DNA of 64,000 nt. Source: Verrucomicrobiales bacterium. GTDB lineage: Bacteria > Verrucomicrobiota > Verrucomicrobiia > Verrucomicrobiales > DEV007. Within the stretch, counting starts at the first letter, position 1, and each line of letters starts with the position of its first letter. The notes beneath the pieces were generated by a model that worked only from the letters and a program-made list of their open reading frames with translations, ran no database searches and was not told the origin of the DNA. This document shows positions 25,048-33,530 of this stretch, in pieces. The position numbers and the translations under genes are program-made. The DNA lies in the NCBI GenBank assembly GCA_016795505.1, contig JAEUHH010000098.1:1-64000 (forward strand). The letters are read 5' to 3'.

Positions 25048-26715
25048 TCAGTTGACATTGACCATTTCGAGCCAGGCGTTCCGGCAGGCGACGCCCTGAA
25101 GAGCGGAAATGGTGGCGGCATCGGTTTCGCGGTCCAATGTCAGTGTGCCGGCGGTGATGTTGAGGGAACGGTCGGTTCGGATTCCGCCGACCAGTGTGGC
25201 GGCACTGACGGCCGACGTGTTCACAGCGAGTACGTAGTTTTCCACTTCGAGAAGGCCGCGCCAGGTGGGGAATCCCGAGGTGTGGGTGAACGTGGTGGTC
25301 ACGGTGCCAGCGCTGCCCTTGTTCGACAGCGCGAGGATCAGGGGGCGGCCATTCTCTCCCTCCAACTGGAGCGATGTCAGGGTGGGGGCGGAACTGATGC
25401 CATCCTGATAGCCGATGACGATCGGGGTCATGGATGCGGCGGCGGTGGCGGCAGCGGACGTCTCCTGTCCCCTCAGGATGATCGACGTGATGCCTTCGGT
25501 GACGGCAAGAGACCGGGCTTGAGTGTGGTCGAGATCGACATAGAGCAAGCCGGTATTGTCGACGGCGAAGGCGACCGGGTTGTTGCGGATGATGTGCCAC
25601 TTGTGGGCGGGAGTCAGGGGTGCCGTGCCGTTGACCACCTGAATCAGGACATCGCGGGGCAACGGGCTGTTCGAGATCAGGATCGCAGTCAGCACCGTGG
25701 AATCGACCAGGGTGGCTTTGGAAATCAGACTCGTCAGGATGCTCGAACTGAGGAGGCCCTGAGTGCTCAAGGTGGCGGGCAGTGACCCGGGCAGCGGGCT
25801 CGTCAGCGGATCCAGGATGGCGAGCAACGCCGCATCATTGATTCCGGCGGCGACCGTGGCCGCCGCGCTCGTGACCACCTCGGCGGTGCCGCCAGCCAGG
25901 GAAAGGCCGCCCAGGATGCCGACTTTTTCGTCGTAGTCGTTGATCGTCGAGTTCGGATTGCCGAACACGCTCATCTGATTGCTCAGATTGGGTGCGCCGG
26001 CCACGTACCCGGTCGTGGTGGGTGGCAGGGGGCCGTTTTCCGGCAGGATGGCGGTACCTGCGACATTGAGGAGCGCGATTTTCGGGCCAGCATGATTGGC
26101 CATGATGACCCGATCTGTGCGGATGGGTGAGGTGGTGGTCGAGTAAGTGGCTCCGTAGAGGACCGCCCGGCCTTTGACGTGCAGGTTGCCGGCAAGTTCG
26201 GTAGGGGCGGTGCCAGTTCCCCAGGGGCGATTGACCACCAGAAGATCGCCGCCGAGGGCGGGGTGCAGGCTTTTGGCCTGAGCTTGAAACGAGATCGAGG
26301 CGTCGCCGTCGCCGAGCGTCACGGAGATGTCCTGGGTGAAGGATGACAGAGGCAATGCGCCTGTCTTATGAAGACGCAGGGAACTGCTGGCGGCCAGGGG
26401 AGCGGTGGGATAGGTCGCGATCGTGATGCCACCCCAGGAGTCGGCGAGGGATAGGGTGCGGGCGCCTCCGGCAGGTGAGGCGATGGCTCCGAGATCCTGG
26501 CGGAGGAGGGCCTCCTTTGCCAGAGCCCGGCTGTTGGCCAGCTTGGTGCGGCGTTGCAGGGCCACTTCGCGCTCGGCGGTTTCCTGGGTTTTTGCCTGCA
26601 TGAGGGAGAAGAAAGCCGCCGCCCCGATGGTGCCGAGTCCGGCGAGGACCATGCAGATGACGAGGATGCTGCCCCGCTGATGCGCGGCGCGGATGCGATG
26701 GGGGGAGAGTTTCAT
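25048..26715 (-). CDS. PilX/GspK-like large minor pseudopilin
   Basis: A 555-residue protein. The N terminus HQRGSILVICMVLAGLGTIGAAAFF resembles the PilX/GspK signal (RGSxLVxxM...), with a hydrophobic helix but no Glu at the usual place, as in GspK. A coiled stretch AEREVALQRRTKLANSRALAKEALL follows, and the remainder is Ala/Thr/Ser-rich beta sequence. It starts two bases after the stop of the PilW/GspJ-like gene, so the two are translationally linked. At about twice the length of GspK it may display an extra tip domain. Confidence 0.65.
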   Translation of the reverse strand: MKLSPHRIRAAHQRGSILVICMVLAGLGTIGAAAFFSLMQAKTQETAEREVALQRRTKLANSRALAKEALLRQDLGAIASPAGGARTLSLADSWGGITIATYPTAPLAASSSLRLHKTGALPLSSFTQDISVTLGDGDASISFQAQAKSLHPALGGDLLVVNRPWGTGTAPTELAGNLHVKGRAVLYGATYSTTTSPIRTDRVIMANHAGPKIALLNVAGTAILPENGPLPPTTTGYVAGAPNLSNQMSVFGNPNSTINDYDEKVGILGGLSLAGGTAEVVTSAAATVAAGINDAALLAILDPLTSPLPGSLPATLSTQGLLSSSILTSLISKATLVDSTVLTAILISNSPLPRDVLIQVVNGTAPLTPAHKWHIIRNNPVAFAVDNTGLLYVDLDHTQARSLAVTEGITSIILRGQETSAAATAAASMTPIVIGYQDGISSAPTLTSLQLEGENGRPLILALSNKGSAGTVTTTFTHTSGFPTWRGLLEVENYVLAVNTSAVSAATLVGGIRTDRSLNITAGTLTLDRETDAATISALQGVACRNAWLEMVNVN

Positions 26716-26717
26716 CG

Positions 26718-27692
26718 TCAGAGGGAGGGGAACAGGGGGGCGGTGAGCAGGAAGCCGGTCTTGCCAGCCAACTGTCCATAGGCCTGCCGCGGATCGGTGG
26801 CGGCAGCCGGCAGGGCGGCGGTCTCGACCCGCATCGGATTGATGGAGGGGTCGGGCAGCCAGATGAGGTAGAACGGGCTGCTGCGGCCCTTTTTGAACCG
26901 GTCGATGGCATCGCCCTCCGTCCGGGCGAGGCGGGCCCGACTCTCGAAGGTCACGAAGGTGGGCAGCAGGGCCGATTCGGGGCCTTCCTCGTAAAAGATG
27001 TCGTAGTAATGGGTCAGGGCGCCGTTCTTGTAGCGGCGGACGGAGGCGTAGATGCCCGCAGGCGAGGTGATGTTGACGTAGTCGATCTCGTAAACGGCCT
27101 GGACCTTGAGATAATCCGCCTGATTGGTGGGAGCGATGAGAAAGATGGTGGTATTGGGAGTCGAGGTGGCGGGGACGTTCCGGCAGGCAGCGAAGATGGA
27201 AGCCGAAGCGGGCTCGGCGGTGGCGAGGTATTGACGGAAGGCTTCGGGAGAATCGAGCACCGGCTTTGTGGCGGCGGGATCGGAGTAGGGCCAGGCCAGC
27301 CACTCGGGACGAATGGTGTTCAGGCCGGACCGGGCGAGGCAGTAGACGCCCTCCGAGCGGCTCACGTCCTCGTAGAACTGGTCGCGCATCTCATTGACGA
27401 AGGCGAGGCGCCCGTAGTTGGGGGCTCCGGAGACCTGGACTTTTGAGGATGAGAGGCTGTAGAAGTTGCTGTTGTTGGCTGTGCCGATGGTCAGGTCGTG
27501 GATCGACGAGAAATGACGTGAGTTCTGCGTGATCGCGCTGAGGGCCATCGCCGCGGTCCCGATGAACATCGCGGACAGGGACATGGCCACGAGCATCTCC
27601 ACAAAGGTAAAGCCCTGCCCCGTGGGCGGGCTGTGCCGGAGGGAGATCTGACGGGAAGGGCGCATCAATCCGGTGGGGGCTAAGAGGGTCAC
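26718..27692 (-). CDS. PilW/GspJ-like minor pseudopilin
   Basis: A 324-residue protein. The prepilin signal TGQGFTFVEMLVAMSLSAMFIG has Glu at mature position 5. The long globular region has Tyr-rich beta strands (YASVRRYKNGALTHYYDIFYEEG in parts). GTG 27692 overlaps the stop of the preceding gene (GTGA), indicating coupling; the ATG nine codons later is an alternative. It is followed after two bases by the PilX/GspK-like gene, so J-like, K-like and I-like minor subunits form one block. Confidence 0.75.
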   Translation of the reverse strand: MTLLAPTGLMRPSRQISLRHSPPTGQGFTFVEMLVAMSLSAMFIGTAAMALSAITQNSRHFSSIHDLTIGTANNSNFYSLSSSKVQVSGAPNYGRLAFVNEMRDQFYEDVSRSEGVYCLARSGLNTIRPEWLAWPYSDPAATKPVLDSPEAFRQYLATAEPASASIFAACRNVPATSTPNTTIFLIAPTNQADYLKVQAVYEIDYVNITSPAGIYASVRRYKNGALTHYYDIFYEEGPESALLPTFVTFESRARLARTEGDAIDRFKKGRSSPFYLIWLPDPSINPMRVETAALPAAATDPRQAYGQLAGKTGFLLTAPLFPSL

Positions 27693-28396
27693 TGACCTTC
27701 GGTGAAAGCTTCGACCGGGATGTTGTTCGGCCGTTTGTCGGCGGCGATCTGGTCCGCATTGGGTGCGGCCGGACCATTCGGTCGGAAGACGCCGAAGCGG
27801 ATCGTTTCACTGTCCTCCTCGGATTCGGTCTGGCCTTTGAGGACAAAGTGCACCTTGGGAGACAGGTCGTAGGGCAGGATGAGACGTTTGCCGGTAAGTT
27901 TTCCCGTCTCGAGATCAATCCAGGCCAGTTCGATGGCATTATCTTTCACATTCTCGACGATCAAATTCTCGGTCTGATCCTCGATCACCTGATCGACGAG
28001 TTTTCCCCGTTCGAAAATGATCTCGCCGGCGAGGACGCGCAGGCCCTTCGGTCCGTAGCTGCGTCCGGTAATGGGTAGGGCCATCAGCATGTCGCGGATC
28101 AGATCGGCCTCGGTCTCCTGCTCGGAGTTTTCCGTGATGAGATCGACATCCGGGTTGCGTCGGGCAAAAGGATTGCGCTCTTCGGGTTTCAGGACGAGGG
28201 CACGCTTGTCGTCGGGCATCAGGGTGACGACCCGGTTGCGGGTGAAGGAAGCCGGAGGCGGTGTGCCCGGTGCGCCGGGGACTGCCGGAGTGCCGGGAGC
28301 CGCCGGTTGAGCGGCAGGCGCCGGCGTTTGGCCGTTGGCCTGGGCCAGGATCCCGGTCAGGCAGAGGAGGGTGGCGAGGCAGGAAGGCGCTTTCAT
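27689..28396 (-). CDS. PilP-like assembly protein
   Basis: A 235-residue exported protein. A signal peptide (residues 1-22) is followed by an Ala/Pro linker, then a domain (residues about 95-200) with GPKGLRVLAGEIIFERGKL, an ENVKDNAIELAWID segment and a C-terminal PYDLSPKVHFVLKG. The position after PilM-, PilN- and PilO-like genes argues for the PilP/GspC role of linking the inner-membrane complex to the secretin; sequence similarity to classic PilP is not obvious. Its start overlaps the PilO-like stop (ATGA). Confidence 0.55.
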   Translation of the reverse strand: MKAPSCLATLLCLTGILAQANGQTPAPAAQPAAPGTPAVPGAPGTPPPASFTRNRVVTLMPDDKRALVLKPEERNPFARRNPDVDLITENSEQETEADLIRDMLMALPITGRSYGPKGLRVLAGEIIFERGKLVDQVIEDQTENLIVENVKDNAIELAWIDLETGKLTGKRLILPYDLSPKVHFVLKGQTESEEDSETIRFGVFRPNGPAAPNADQIAADKRPNNIPVEAFTEGQ

Positions 28397-28974
28397 GACT
28401 TGGCGAGTTCAGCTGCGGTGGCTTCGGCAATGGTGGGGCTCATGATGGGCATCTCCAGCTTGAGCTTGACGCGAATGTTGTTGGCGCGGTCGCCGCGGAT
28501 GATGTTGCAGCCGGTGATGCGGCAGTTGGGGACGGTTTCCTCGAGTTTTCCGAGCCAGTTGAGGGTCTTGACGTAATCGTCCTCGAACTCGAGTTCGCCC
28601 TCCAGAGCCCCGATGAGAATGCCTTTGTCTTCGGGGGCGAATTCCTTCATTTGGAAACGATTCGAAAGCAGGAAGACCTTGCCTTCGCGGACGGCGTCGC
28701 TGATGCGCTGCTCGCCTTCCTGCGGCGTGGTGGCCGCCCGAAAATGGGGGAACCACTTTTTGTAGCCTTCGCGCAGCTCGAACGTCTCGCGTTCCAGGGC
28801 GATCAGGCCGGTTTCGGCGATGCCGCGTTGGAACTGGGCCGTCTCGGCTTCGGCCTGGGCGGCTTCGGCCGCTTGTTGGGCCTTGGTGGTGCGGTTGCGC
28901 ATTTCCTGTGTGCCATAGAGCAACCCGCCGATGACGACGAGCAGGAAGAAGCAGGCCATTTTGTGGTTGTTCAT
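28393..28974 (-). CDS. PilO-like inner-membrane assembly protein
   Basis: A 193-residue protein with one N-terminal TM helix (MACFFLLVVIGGLLYG), a coiled coil rich in Ala, Gln and Glu (residues 30-60), and a small alpha/beta domain at the C terminus with VKTLNWLGKLEETVPNCRI. This is the bitopic-helix, coiled-coil, ferredoxin-like layout of PilO/GspM. It overlaps the PilP-like gene by four bases and follows the PilN-like gene after 40 bp. Confidence 0.6.
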   Translation of the reverse strand: MNNHKMACFFLLVVIGGLLYGTQEMRNRTTKAQQAAEAAQAEAETAQFQRGIAETGLIALERETFELREGYKKWFPHFRAATTPQEGEQRISDAVREGKVFLLSNRFQMKEFAPEDKGILIGALEGELEFEDDYVKTLNWLGKLEETVPNCRITGCNIIRGDRANNIRVKLKLEMPIMSPTIAEATAAELAKS

Positions 28975-29014
28975 GGATGCGGAGTGGGTGGGGTAGCGGG
29001 TTTGCGGATAGGGA

Positions 29015-29566
29015 TCACTCGCCTTTGCGCCAGATGAGGGTCGCCTGGAAGTCGAGGGCGTTTTCCGCCTTCACCTGTTGGGCCGAGTAGGTTTGGTAAT
29101 CGATCGCGGCGAGGGCATCGAGGGTGGATTCCAACTGTTCGGTGCCGGCGTTGTTGATCTTGAGCGACAGGAACAGGTGGGCGGGCATCTGGGGATTTCG
29201 GTCGAGATTGAGCTCGGCGATGGTGGCATTGGCCTGCATGCTGCGGGAAATGGTGGAGCTGATCGGCTGCACCGCGCGCGATCCCTCGACCCAGTTGGCA
29301 ATACGCTCGGCGGACTGGGCTTCCGACACGACCTGGGCCTGCTTCGCCGTGATGCTGTCCTGCTGGGACTTGGCGTCCGCGATCTCCAACTGCCAGGATT
29401 TCTCCTCCTGTTGGTAGGCGCGATAACTGGTGTAGAGGTAAAGATTGAAGAAGATGGCTACGATGGTGGTGGCATAGAAGCCGATCGGAACCAGCCGATA
29501 AACGCTGGGCAGGCCGCCCGAGATGTTCGGCCGGTCGGTCTTGATGTCCTGAACGATGAAGTGCAT
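29015..29566 (-). CDS. PilN-like inner-membrane assembly protein
   Basis: A 183-residue bitopic protein. A cytoplasmic tail (residues 1-27) is followed by one TM helix (IGFYATTIVAIFFNLYLY), a coiled coil (YRAYQQEEKSWQLEIADAK) and a C-terminal domain with a Leu-rich helix (LESTLDALAAIDY). The layout and order PilM-like, this gene, PilO-like match pilMNOP operons. The PilN N-terminal motif that binds PilM is not clear here. Confidence 0.6.
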   Translation of the reverse strand: MHFIVQDIKTDRPNISGGLPSVYRLVPIGFYATTIVAIFFNLYLYTSYRAYQQEEKSWQLEIADAKSQQDSITAKQAQVVSEAQSAERIANWVEGSRAVQPISSTISRSMQANATIAELNLDRNPQMPAHLFLSLKINNAGTEQLESTLDALAAIDYQTYSAQQVKAENALDFQATLIWRKGE

Positions 29567-29612
29567 GGCAGTGAGAGTGGAAGGGGGCGGGACCGTGAAG
29601 GGGAACGGGAGA

Positions 29613-30479
29613 TCAGTGGCGGGCCATCAGATTCCAGAGGTGATGTTGTTCCGTCAGGTTGGTGACCGAGAAATTGCCGAGCTGGGGCAGGTAGTCGCGT
29701 TCGAACTCCGTGCCCGGCTCGTCGGCCATGAACAGGATGCGGGTGTGGGGGGTGGCATCCTTCAGAAACGGTTTCACCACCTGTGAGATGGCATTGGCAT
29801 CCTGAGGCGGCAGCCCGCTGCGGCAGCGTGCGTCCTGCCACTGGCCACCTTTCTGGCGCATGACAAAGAGGGATTGATTGACCCAGGTGATGAGCAGGAT
29901 GTCCTGTCCCTTCAGCGCATTGTCGGAGTGGATGCGGGTCAGGGCCTGGGTGGTGAGGGCGAAGAGCCCGCAGCAGATCCGGGCGGGCCGGAGATTGTGG
30001 TTGCGCAGGGAATCCTCGATCGACTGGATCAGCGAACTGTCGCAGGCCATCAGGAGACTGGAACTGGTCTCGGAGCTGTGGTAGAGGGCGTAGCGCTTGG
30101 CCCGGTCGTACTTGGTACCGAGGACGCTCTTGGGGTTGTTCCGGATGGTCTCCTCCCAACCGGCCTTGCGACTGAGGTTGTGCTCCATGGTGATGATGAA
30201 GCGGGAGTTTACCGAGATGCCCAGCCAGCCATCGTCGGTGCGGCTGCGCCATTCGTCGGCCATGCTGGCGGACACGTCGATGAATTCGCCATCGGCGTAG
30301 CCGGTGTCCTCGACTTTCTGCTTCTTCGAAAGCATGCACCAGTCCACCCGGCCGCGGCTCACGTTGACGAGCACGGACCGGCGGTTCGGAAAGCGCCGGG
30401 ACCACGGGGCCGATGCGTTGTCCGGCTCCGGCCGGAAGGCGGCAAAGGTGAGGACGTCTTTGATGTCGCGGAATTCCAT
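29613..30479 (-). CDS. PilM-position protein of the pilus locus
   Basis: A 288-residue soluble protein. No TM segment or signal peptide. It starts six bases after the stop of the PilT-like ATPase gene. Position, size and an actin-like alternation of strands and helices (RSVLVNVSRGRVDWCML, DILLITWVNQSLFVMRQ) suggest the PilM/GspL cytoplasmic role; the actin-fold phosphate loops are not recognisable, so this is contextual inference. It could instead be a lineage-specific adaptor between the ATPase and the PilN-like protein. Confidence 0.5.
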   Translation of the reverse strand: MEFRDIKDVLTFAAFRPEPDNASAPWSRRFPNRRSVLVNVSRGRVDWCMLSKKQKVEDTGYADGEFIDVSASMADEWRSRTDDGWLGISVNSRFIITMEHNLSRKAGWEETIRNNPKSVLGTKYDRAKRYALYHSSETSSSLLMACDSSLIQSIEDSLRNHNLRPARICCGLFALTTQALTRIHSDNALKGQDILLITWVNQSLFVMRQKGGQWQDARCRSGLPPQDANAISQVVKPFLKDATPHTRILFMADEPGTEFERDYLPQLGNFSVTNLTEQHHLWNLMARH

Positions 30480-30484
30480 AACGG

Positions 30485-31549
30485 TCAGGAGTTGAGTTGA
30501 TTGTTCTCCGCGGCTTCCTCGTAGAGGAACTCGGAGACTTCATGTTCGCTGAATCCGGTCTTGCGTTTCACGCTGGGGATCCAGCCTTCGTATTCGCGTT
30601 GCTTGATGCTGTGGTCGAAGTTCTGCATGCCCTTGGTGGTGCCGGTCTCCAACTCATGCTCGAGGCGTTTGAAGTCACCGCGGCGGATCATGCCGGTTAC
30701 CGAATCGTAGGGGAAAAGGACCTCGTGGACGGGGAAGCGGCGGTCCCTCGTCTTGTCAAACAACAGCCGCTGGCAGAGGATCATGCGCATGGAGTCGGCG
30801 AAGGAGTGCATTGCATTCTCCAGCCGGTCACTCGGGATGAGTTTGAGGAACCGCTGCACCGTCTGGGCGGCGGACGAGGTATGCATGGTTGCGACGACGA
30901 CGTGGCCGGTCTCGGAGGCCTGGAGGGCGATCTCGGCGGTTTCGCCGTCGCGGATTTCCCCGATCACGATGACATCAGGCGCCTGCCGGAGGGCGGCTCG
31001 CAGTGACATCCCGAAGTCCAGCTCGTCCGAGCCGATCTCGCGCTGTGTGATCAGGGAGGGCAGGTTGGTGGGCAGGATGTACTCGATCGGATCCTCGAAG
31101 GTGATGACATGCTCGCGCCGGCGGGAGGCGCGGGATGTCACCAGCGATGCGATGGTGGTCGATTTACCCGATCCGGTTGCCCCGCAGACGAGGATCAGAC
31201 CGTTGGTCGCCTCGAGGAAGGCCTTCATCGCCGCCGGTGGCAGGGAGATCTGTTCCGGAGTCGGGATGTTGGAGGGCAACAGTCGGAAGACCCAACGCAG
31301 ACGGCCGCGGGTGACCAGCTTGTTGACACGGAACCGCAGAGGACCGATCTGCCAGGCATAGTCCTCGCATCCCGGGGTCACCGGCATGGCGTGCTCCGGC
31401 TGAAAGACAAAGGAATCGGAGATCAGTTCGCCATTTTTCCGGTAGAGCAGGCGCTCCCAGGGCGTGATGTAAAAATCGCTGATGCCGCTCTGCTGCGAGA
31501 GATGCATGATGCGATTGCCCAGCGGGCTTCTTTCGTCCAGTCCTTCCAT
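30485..31549 (-). CDS. PilT-like ATPase
   Basis: A 354-residue ATPase of PilT length, without zinc cysteines. Walker A is VCGATGSGKSTT (near residue 128). Other typical boxes are FEDPIEYIL, ALRQAPDVIVIGEIRDGETAE and HVVVATMHTSSAAQTVQRFL. The C-terminal helix PYDSVTGMIRRGDFKRLE is at the position of the PilT AIRNLIRE motif but diverged. It probably powers filament retraction or an alternative motor state alongside GspE. It follows the giant pseudopilin by 42 bp and precedes the PilM-position gene by five bases. Confidence 0.85.
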   Translation of the reverse strand: MEGLDERSPLGNRIMHLSQQSGISDFYITPWERLLYRKNGELISDSFVFQPEHAMPVTPGCEDYAWQIGPLRFRVNKLVTRGRLRWVFRLLPSNIPTPEQISLPPAAMKAFLEATNGLILVCGATGSGKSTTIASLVTSRASRRREHVITFEDPIEYILPTNLPSLITQREIGSDELDFGMSLRAALRQAPDVIVIGEIRDGETAEIALQASETGHVVVATMHTSSAAQTVQRFLKLIPSDRLENAMHSFADSMRMILCQRLLFDKTRDRRFPVHEVLFPYDSVTGMIRRGDFKRLEHELETGTTKGMQNFDHSIKQREYEGWIPSVKRKTGFSEHEVSEFLYEEAAENNQLNS

Positions 31550-31591
31550 GGTGTGGAATCGATGAGGGGTGTTGGCTTGGTGGGGCGGGGG

Positions 31592-33394
31592 TCAGGGATT
31601 GGCGATGAACCGTCCGTTGATGGTGCCGGTCCCGGTCGCGCCTTCGTAAACGTGGAATTCGTTCGAGGTGGAGAAGCCGAAGGAGTCCGATCCGCCGAAC
31701 TCGAGGGCCAGGGTGTATTTGATGCCGTCGATGTTCAGTCCGATATTCTGAGTCAGGTTGGTGATGCGCACAAAGTCCGCGCTGGAGCGGGCGTCGCCGG
31801 TGTTCTCGGTGTTGATGAGCTCGAAATTGAGCGCGAACTGGATGGACTGGGCCGGATCGGCCAGGGCGATGTCGATGCGCAACTGCACGCCGCTCGCGTG
31901 GGAGTCGTTGAAGGTGGTGCCATTGTGATAGGCCAATTCGCCGATCTTGAAGGGCGTGTTCGTCGCGATGGCGGCGAAGTTGTCAGGCGTGAACCGCAGG
32001 GTATTTGGCACGCCCGCATCGACGATCTCACCGTTGAGATCGATCGTGGGATCACCGTGGGAAAAGAATCGACCGCTGTCCTCGAACTTGTGGACCAGAG
32101 TGGGGCCGCCAGTGGCGTTCTGGAAGGTCCCATTCACGGTGCCGTTGAGGTCGGTGGCGATGGGGTAGTAGAAATCGGAGCGGATGGTGGAGCTTTCGAA
32201 CGCGTCCCCGTTTTTCGACACATACTGGGCGCTGAGCGTCTGGTTCTTGTTCACCGTGATGGAGCCGCTGTAGGCTGTCCAGGCGCCCGAATCGATGCGA
32301 TACAGCGCATCGGCCAAGCCGGGGGCCGGCACATTGTTCAAAGACACGGTGAGGGGAAAGCTGGACCGCGGATAGGAGCCGCCGGGCAGACTGAAGATCG
32401 GCGTCGGGAGCTTCGGCGGAGTCGGGATCGAGTAGTAGCCGTAGCTCTGATAGCTGTCCTGATAGTTGACCGTATCCGTGGCGATGGAGCGGGCCCAGAC
32501 AGAGCCATTCTTGGGCACTGAAAGCGTCTGCCCGCCATAATCAGCCCAGTCGGTCCACACATTGTTGAAATAGGTGGCGAATTGGGTCTTCCCGACTGCC
32601 GGAGAGGCGAGATTCCCGATCTTTACTGGCAGGGGGAAGGCGCTGTGGGCGTAGTAGCCACCCGGCGGATCCAGAGTCGGCGTGGCCAGCCGCAGGCGGG
32701 GGTCGACGACGGGAGGCTCCGGCTCGGGTTCGGGCTCCGGCTCGGGCTCTGGTTCCGGAGTCGTGGTCGGCGGCGGGATGGAATCGGCGGGAGCCTTGGA
32801 GACAGGCACCTGGGTCAGATTGGGCAAGTTGGTGGGATTGGTCAGGGAGTTGTTGTAATCCCACACCCAGCCGTCGCTGCCGGAGTAGACGACCGCCCCC
32901 TGGGCTCGCGTCTCGTTGGCGATGTTCATCTCGTTGAGGGCGGGGTCGATGGCGAAGCGCACCCCGTCGCCGGCATTCACCACGTTGAAACGACGGTTTC
33001 CCGCATCGTAAACCGCGCGCAGTTCCTTCGCACCGGCGGTCACGGGCACCGCCACGATGCGGGGATCGATCATGCGTCCGGAAGGTCCGCCCGTGTGGCG
33101 CTTGGCGTCTGCCTTGTCCCGCTGGGTCTTGAGCTTCGCCAGGACATCGCCGGCCGACGTGGCGGTATCGAGCGAGCCGCCATTGGCGAGATAGGTGTCG
33201 ATCGCCGAGTTCAGGGTGGCGACATCGGACCGCAGCTTCTCTCCCTTGGCGACATTCGAGATGCTCCCGGTCGCTACCATGGCCACGGCGCCGAGGATCC
33301 CGATGACGGTGATGGTGATCATCACCTCCATCAGCGAGAAGCCTCTCCGGGATTGAGGAGGGGCCAGTAAGGGGAGTGTGGCAGGTTTTTCCAT
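31592..33394 (-). CDS. Giant pseudopilin with adhesin-like C-terminal domains
   Basis: A 600-residue protein starting at ATG 33394. Residues about 17-45 are a type IV prepilin signal (RRGFSLMEVMITITVIGILGA, read in parts). After a pilin-like region to about 200, an Glu-Pro repeat linker (TPEPEPEPEPEPEP) leads to two repeats resembling the chitobiase C-terminal domain (LDPPGGYYAHSAFPLPV, and FSLPGGSYPRSSFPLTVSL), then a C-terminal domain resembling choice-of-anchor K (VNGTFQNATGGPTLVH, FFSHGDPTIDLNG, GGSDSFGFSTSNEF). I infer a tip-located, carbohydrate-oriented adhesin. First gene of the run, transcribed from the divergent promoter region. Confidence 0.75.
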   Translation of the reverse strand: MEKPATLPLLAPPQSRRGFSLMEVMITITVIGILGAVAMVATGSISNVAKGEKLRSDVATLNSAIDTYLANGGSLDTATSAGDVLAKLKTQRDKADAKRHTGGPSGRMIDPRIVAVPVTAGAKELRAVYDAGNRRFNVVNAGDGVRFAIDPALNEMNIANETRAQGAVVYSGSDGWVWDYNNSLTNPTNLPNLTQVPVSKAPADSIPPPTTTPEPEPEPEPEPEPEPPVVDPRLRLATPTLDPPGGYYAHSAFPLPVKIGNLASPAVGKTQFATYFNNVWTDWADYGGQTLSVPKNGSVWARSIATDTVNYQDSYQSYGYYSIPTPPKLPTPIFSLPGGSYPRSSFPLTVSLNNVPAPGLADALYRIDSGAWTAYSGSITVNKNQTLSAQYVSKNGDAFESSTIRSDFYYPIATDLNGTVNGTFQNATGGPTLVHKFEDSGRFFSHGDPTIDLNGEIVDAGVPNTLRFTPDNFAAIATNTPFKIGELAYHNGTTFNDSHASGVQLRIDIALADPAQSIQFALNFELINTENTGDARSSADFVRITNLTQNIGLNIDGIKYTLALEFGGSDSFGFSTSNEFHVYEGATGTGTINGRFIANP

Positions 33395-33419
33395 TGGAGG
33401 ACGGGCTATAATTGCAAAA

Positions 33420-33446
33420 ATTATCATAACTACTCGACGGGTCAAA
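33420..33446 (-). promoter_or_regulatory. Promoter of the pseudopilin/PilT/PilMNOP run
   Basis: On the minus strand TTTGAC (33446-33441), 15 bp, then GATAATTTTTGC (33425-33414). The downstream 13 bases TGATAATTTTTGC are identical to those at the bactofilin promoter (37526-37538). Confidence 0.6.
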
Positions 33447-33478
33447 GAAAAAAGATTTAGAAATCGTGATAATTTTTC

Positions 33479-33506
33479 TTGATCTTATTTTTATGAAAAT
33501 TATAAT
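33479..33506 (+). promoter_or_regulatory. Promoter of the secretin gene
   Basis: TTGATC (33479-33484), 16 bp, then TATAAT (33501-33506), about 25 bp before the start codon. A further TGATAATTTTT at 33467-33477 mirrors AAAAATTATCA at 33416-33426 and could be a regulator site or a second -10. Confidence 0.6.
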
Positions 33507-33530
33507 TACGCATCATCGACCCCTTTTCTG

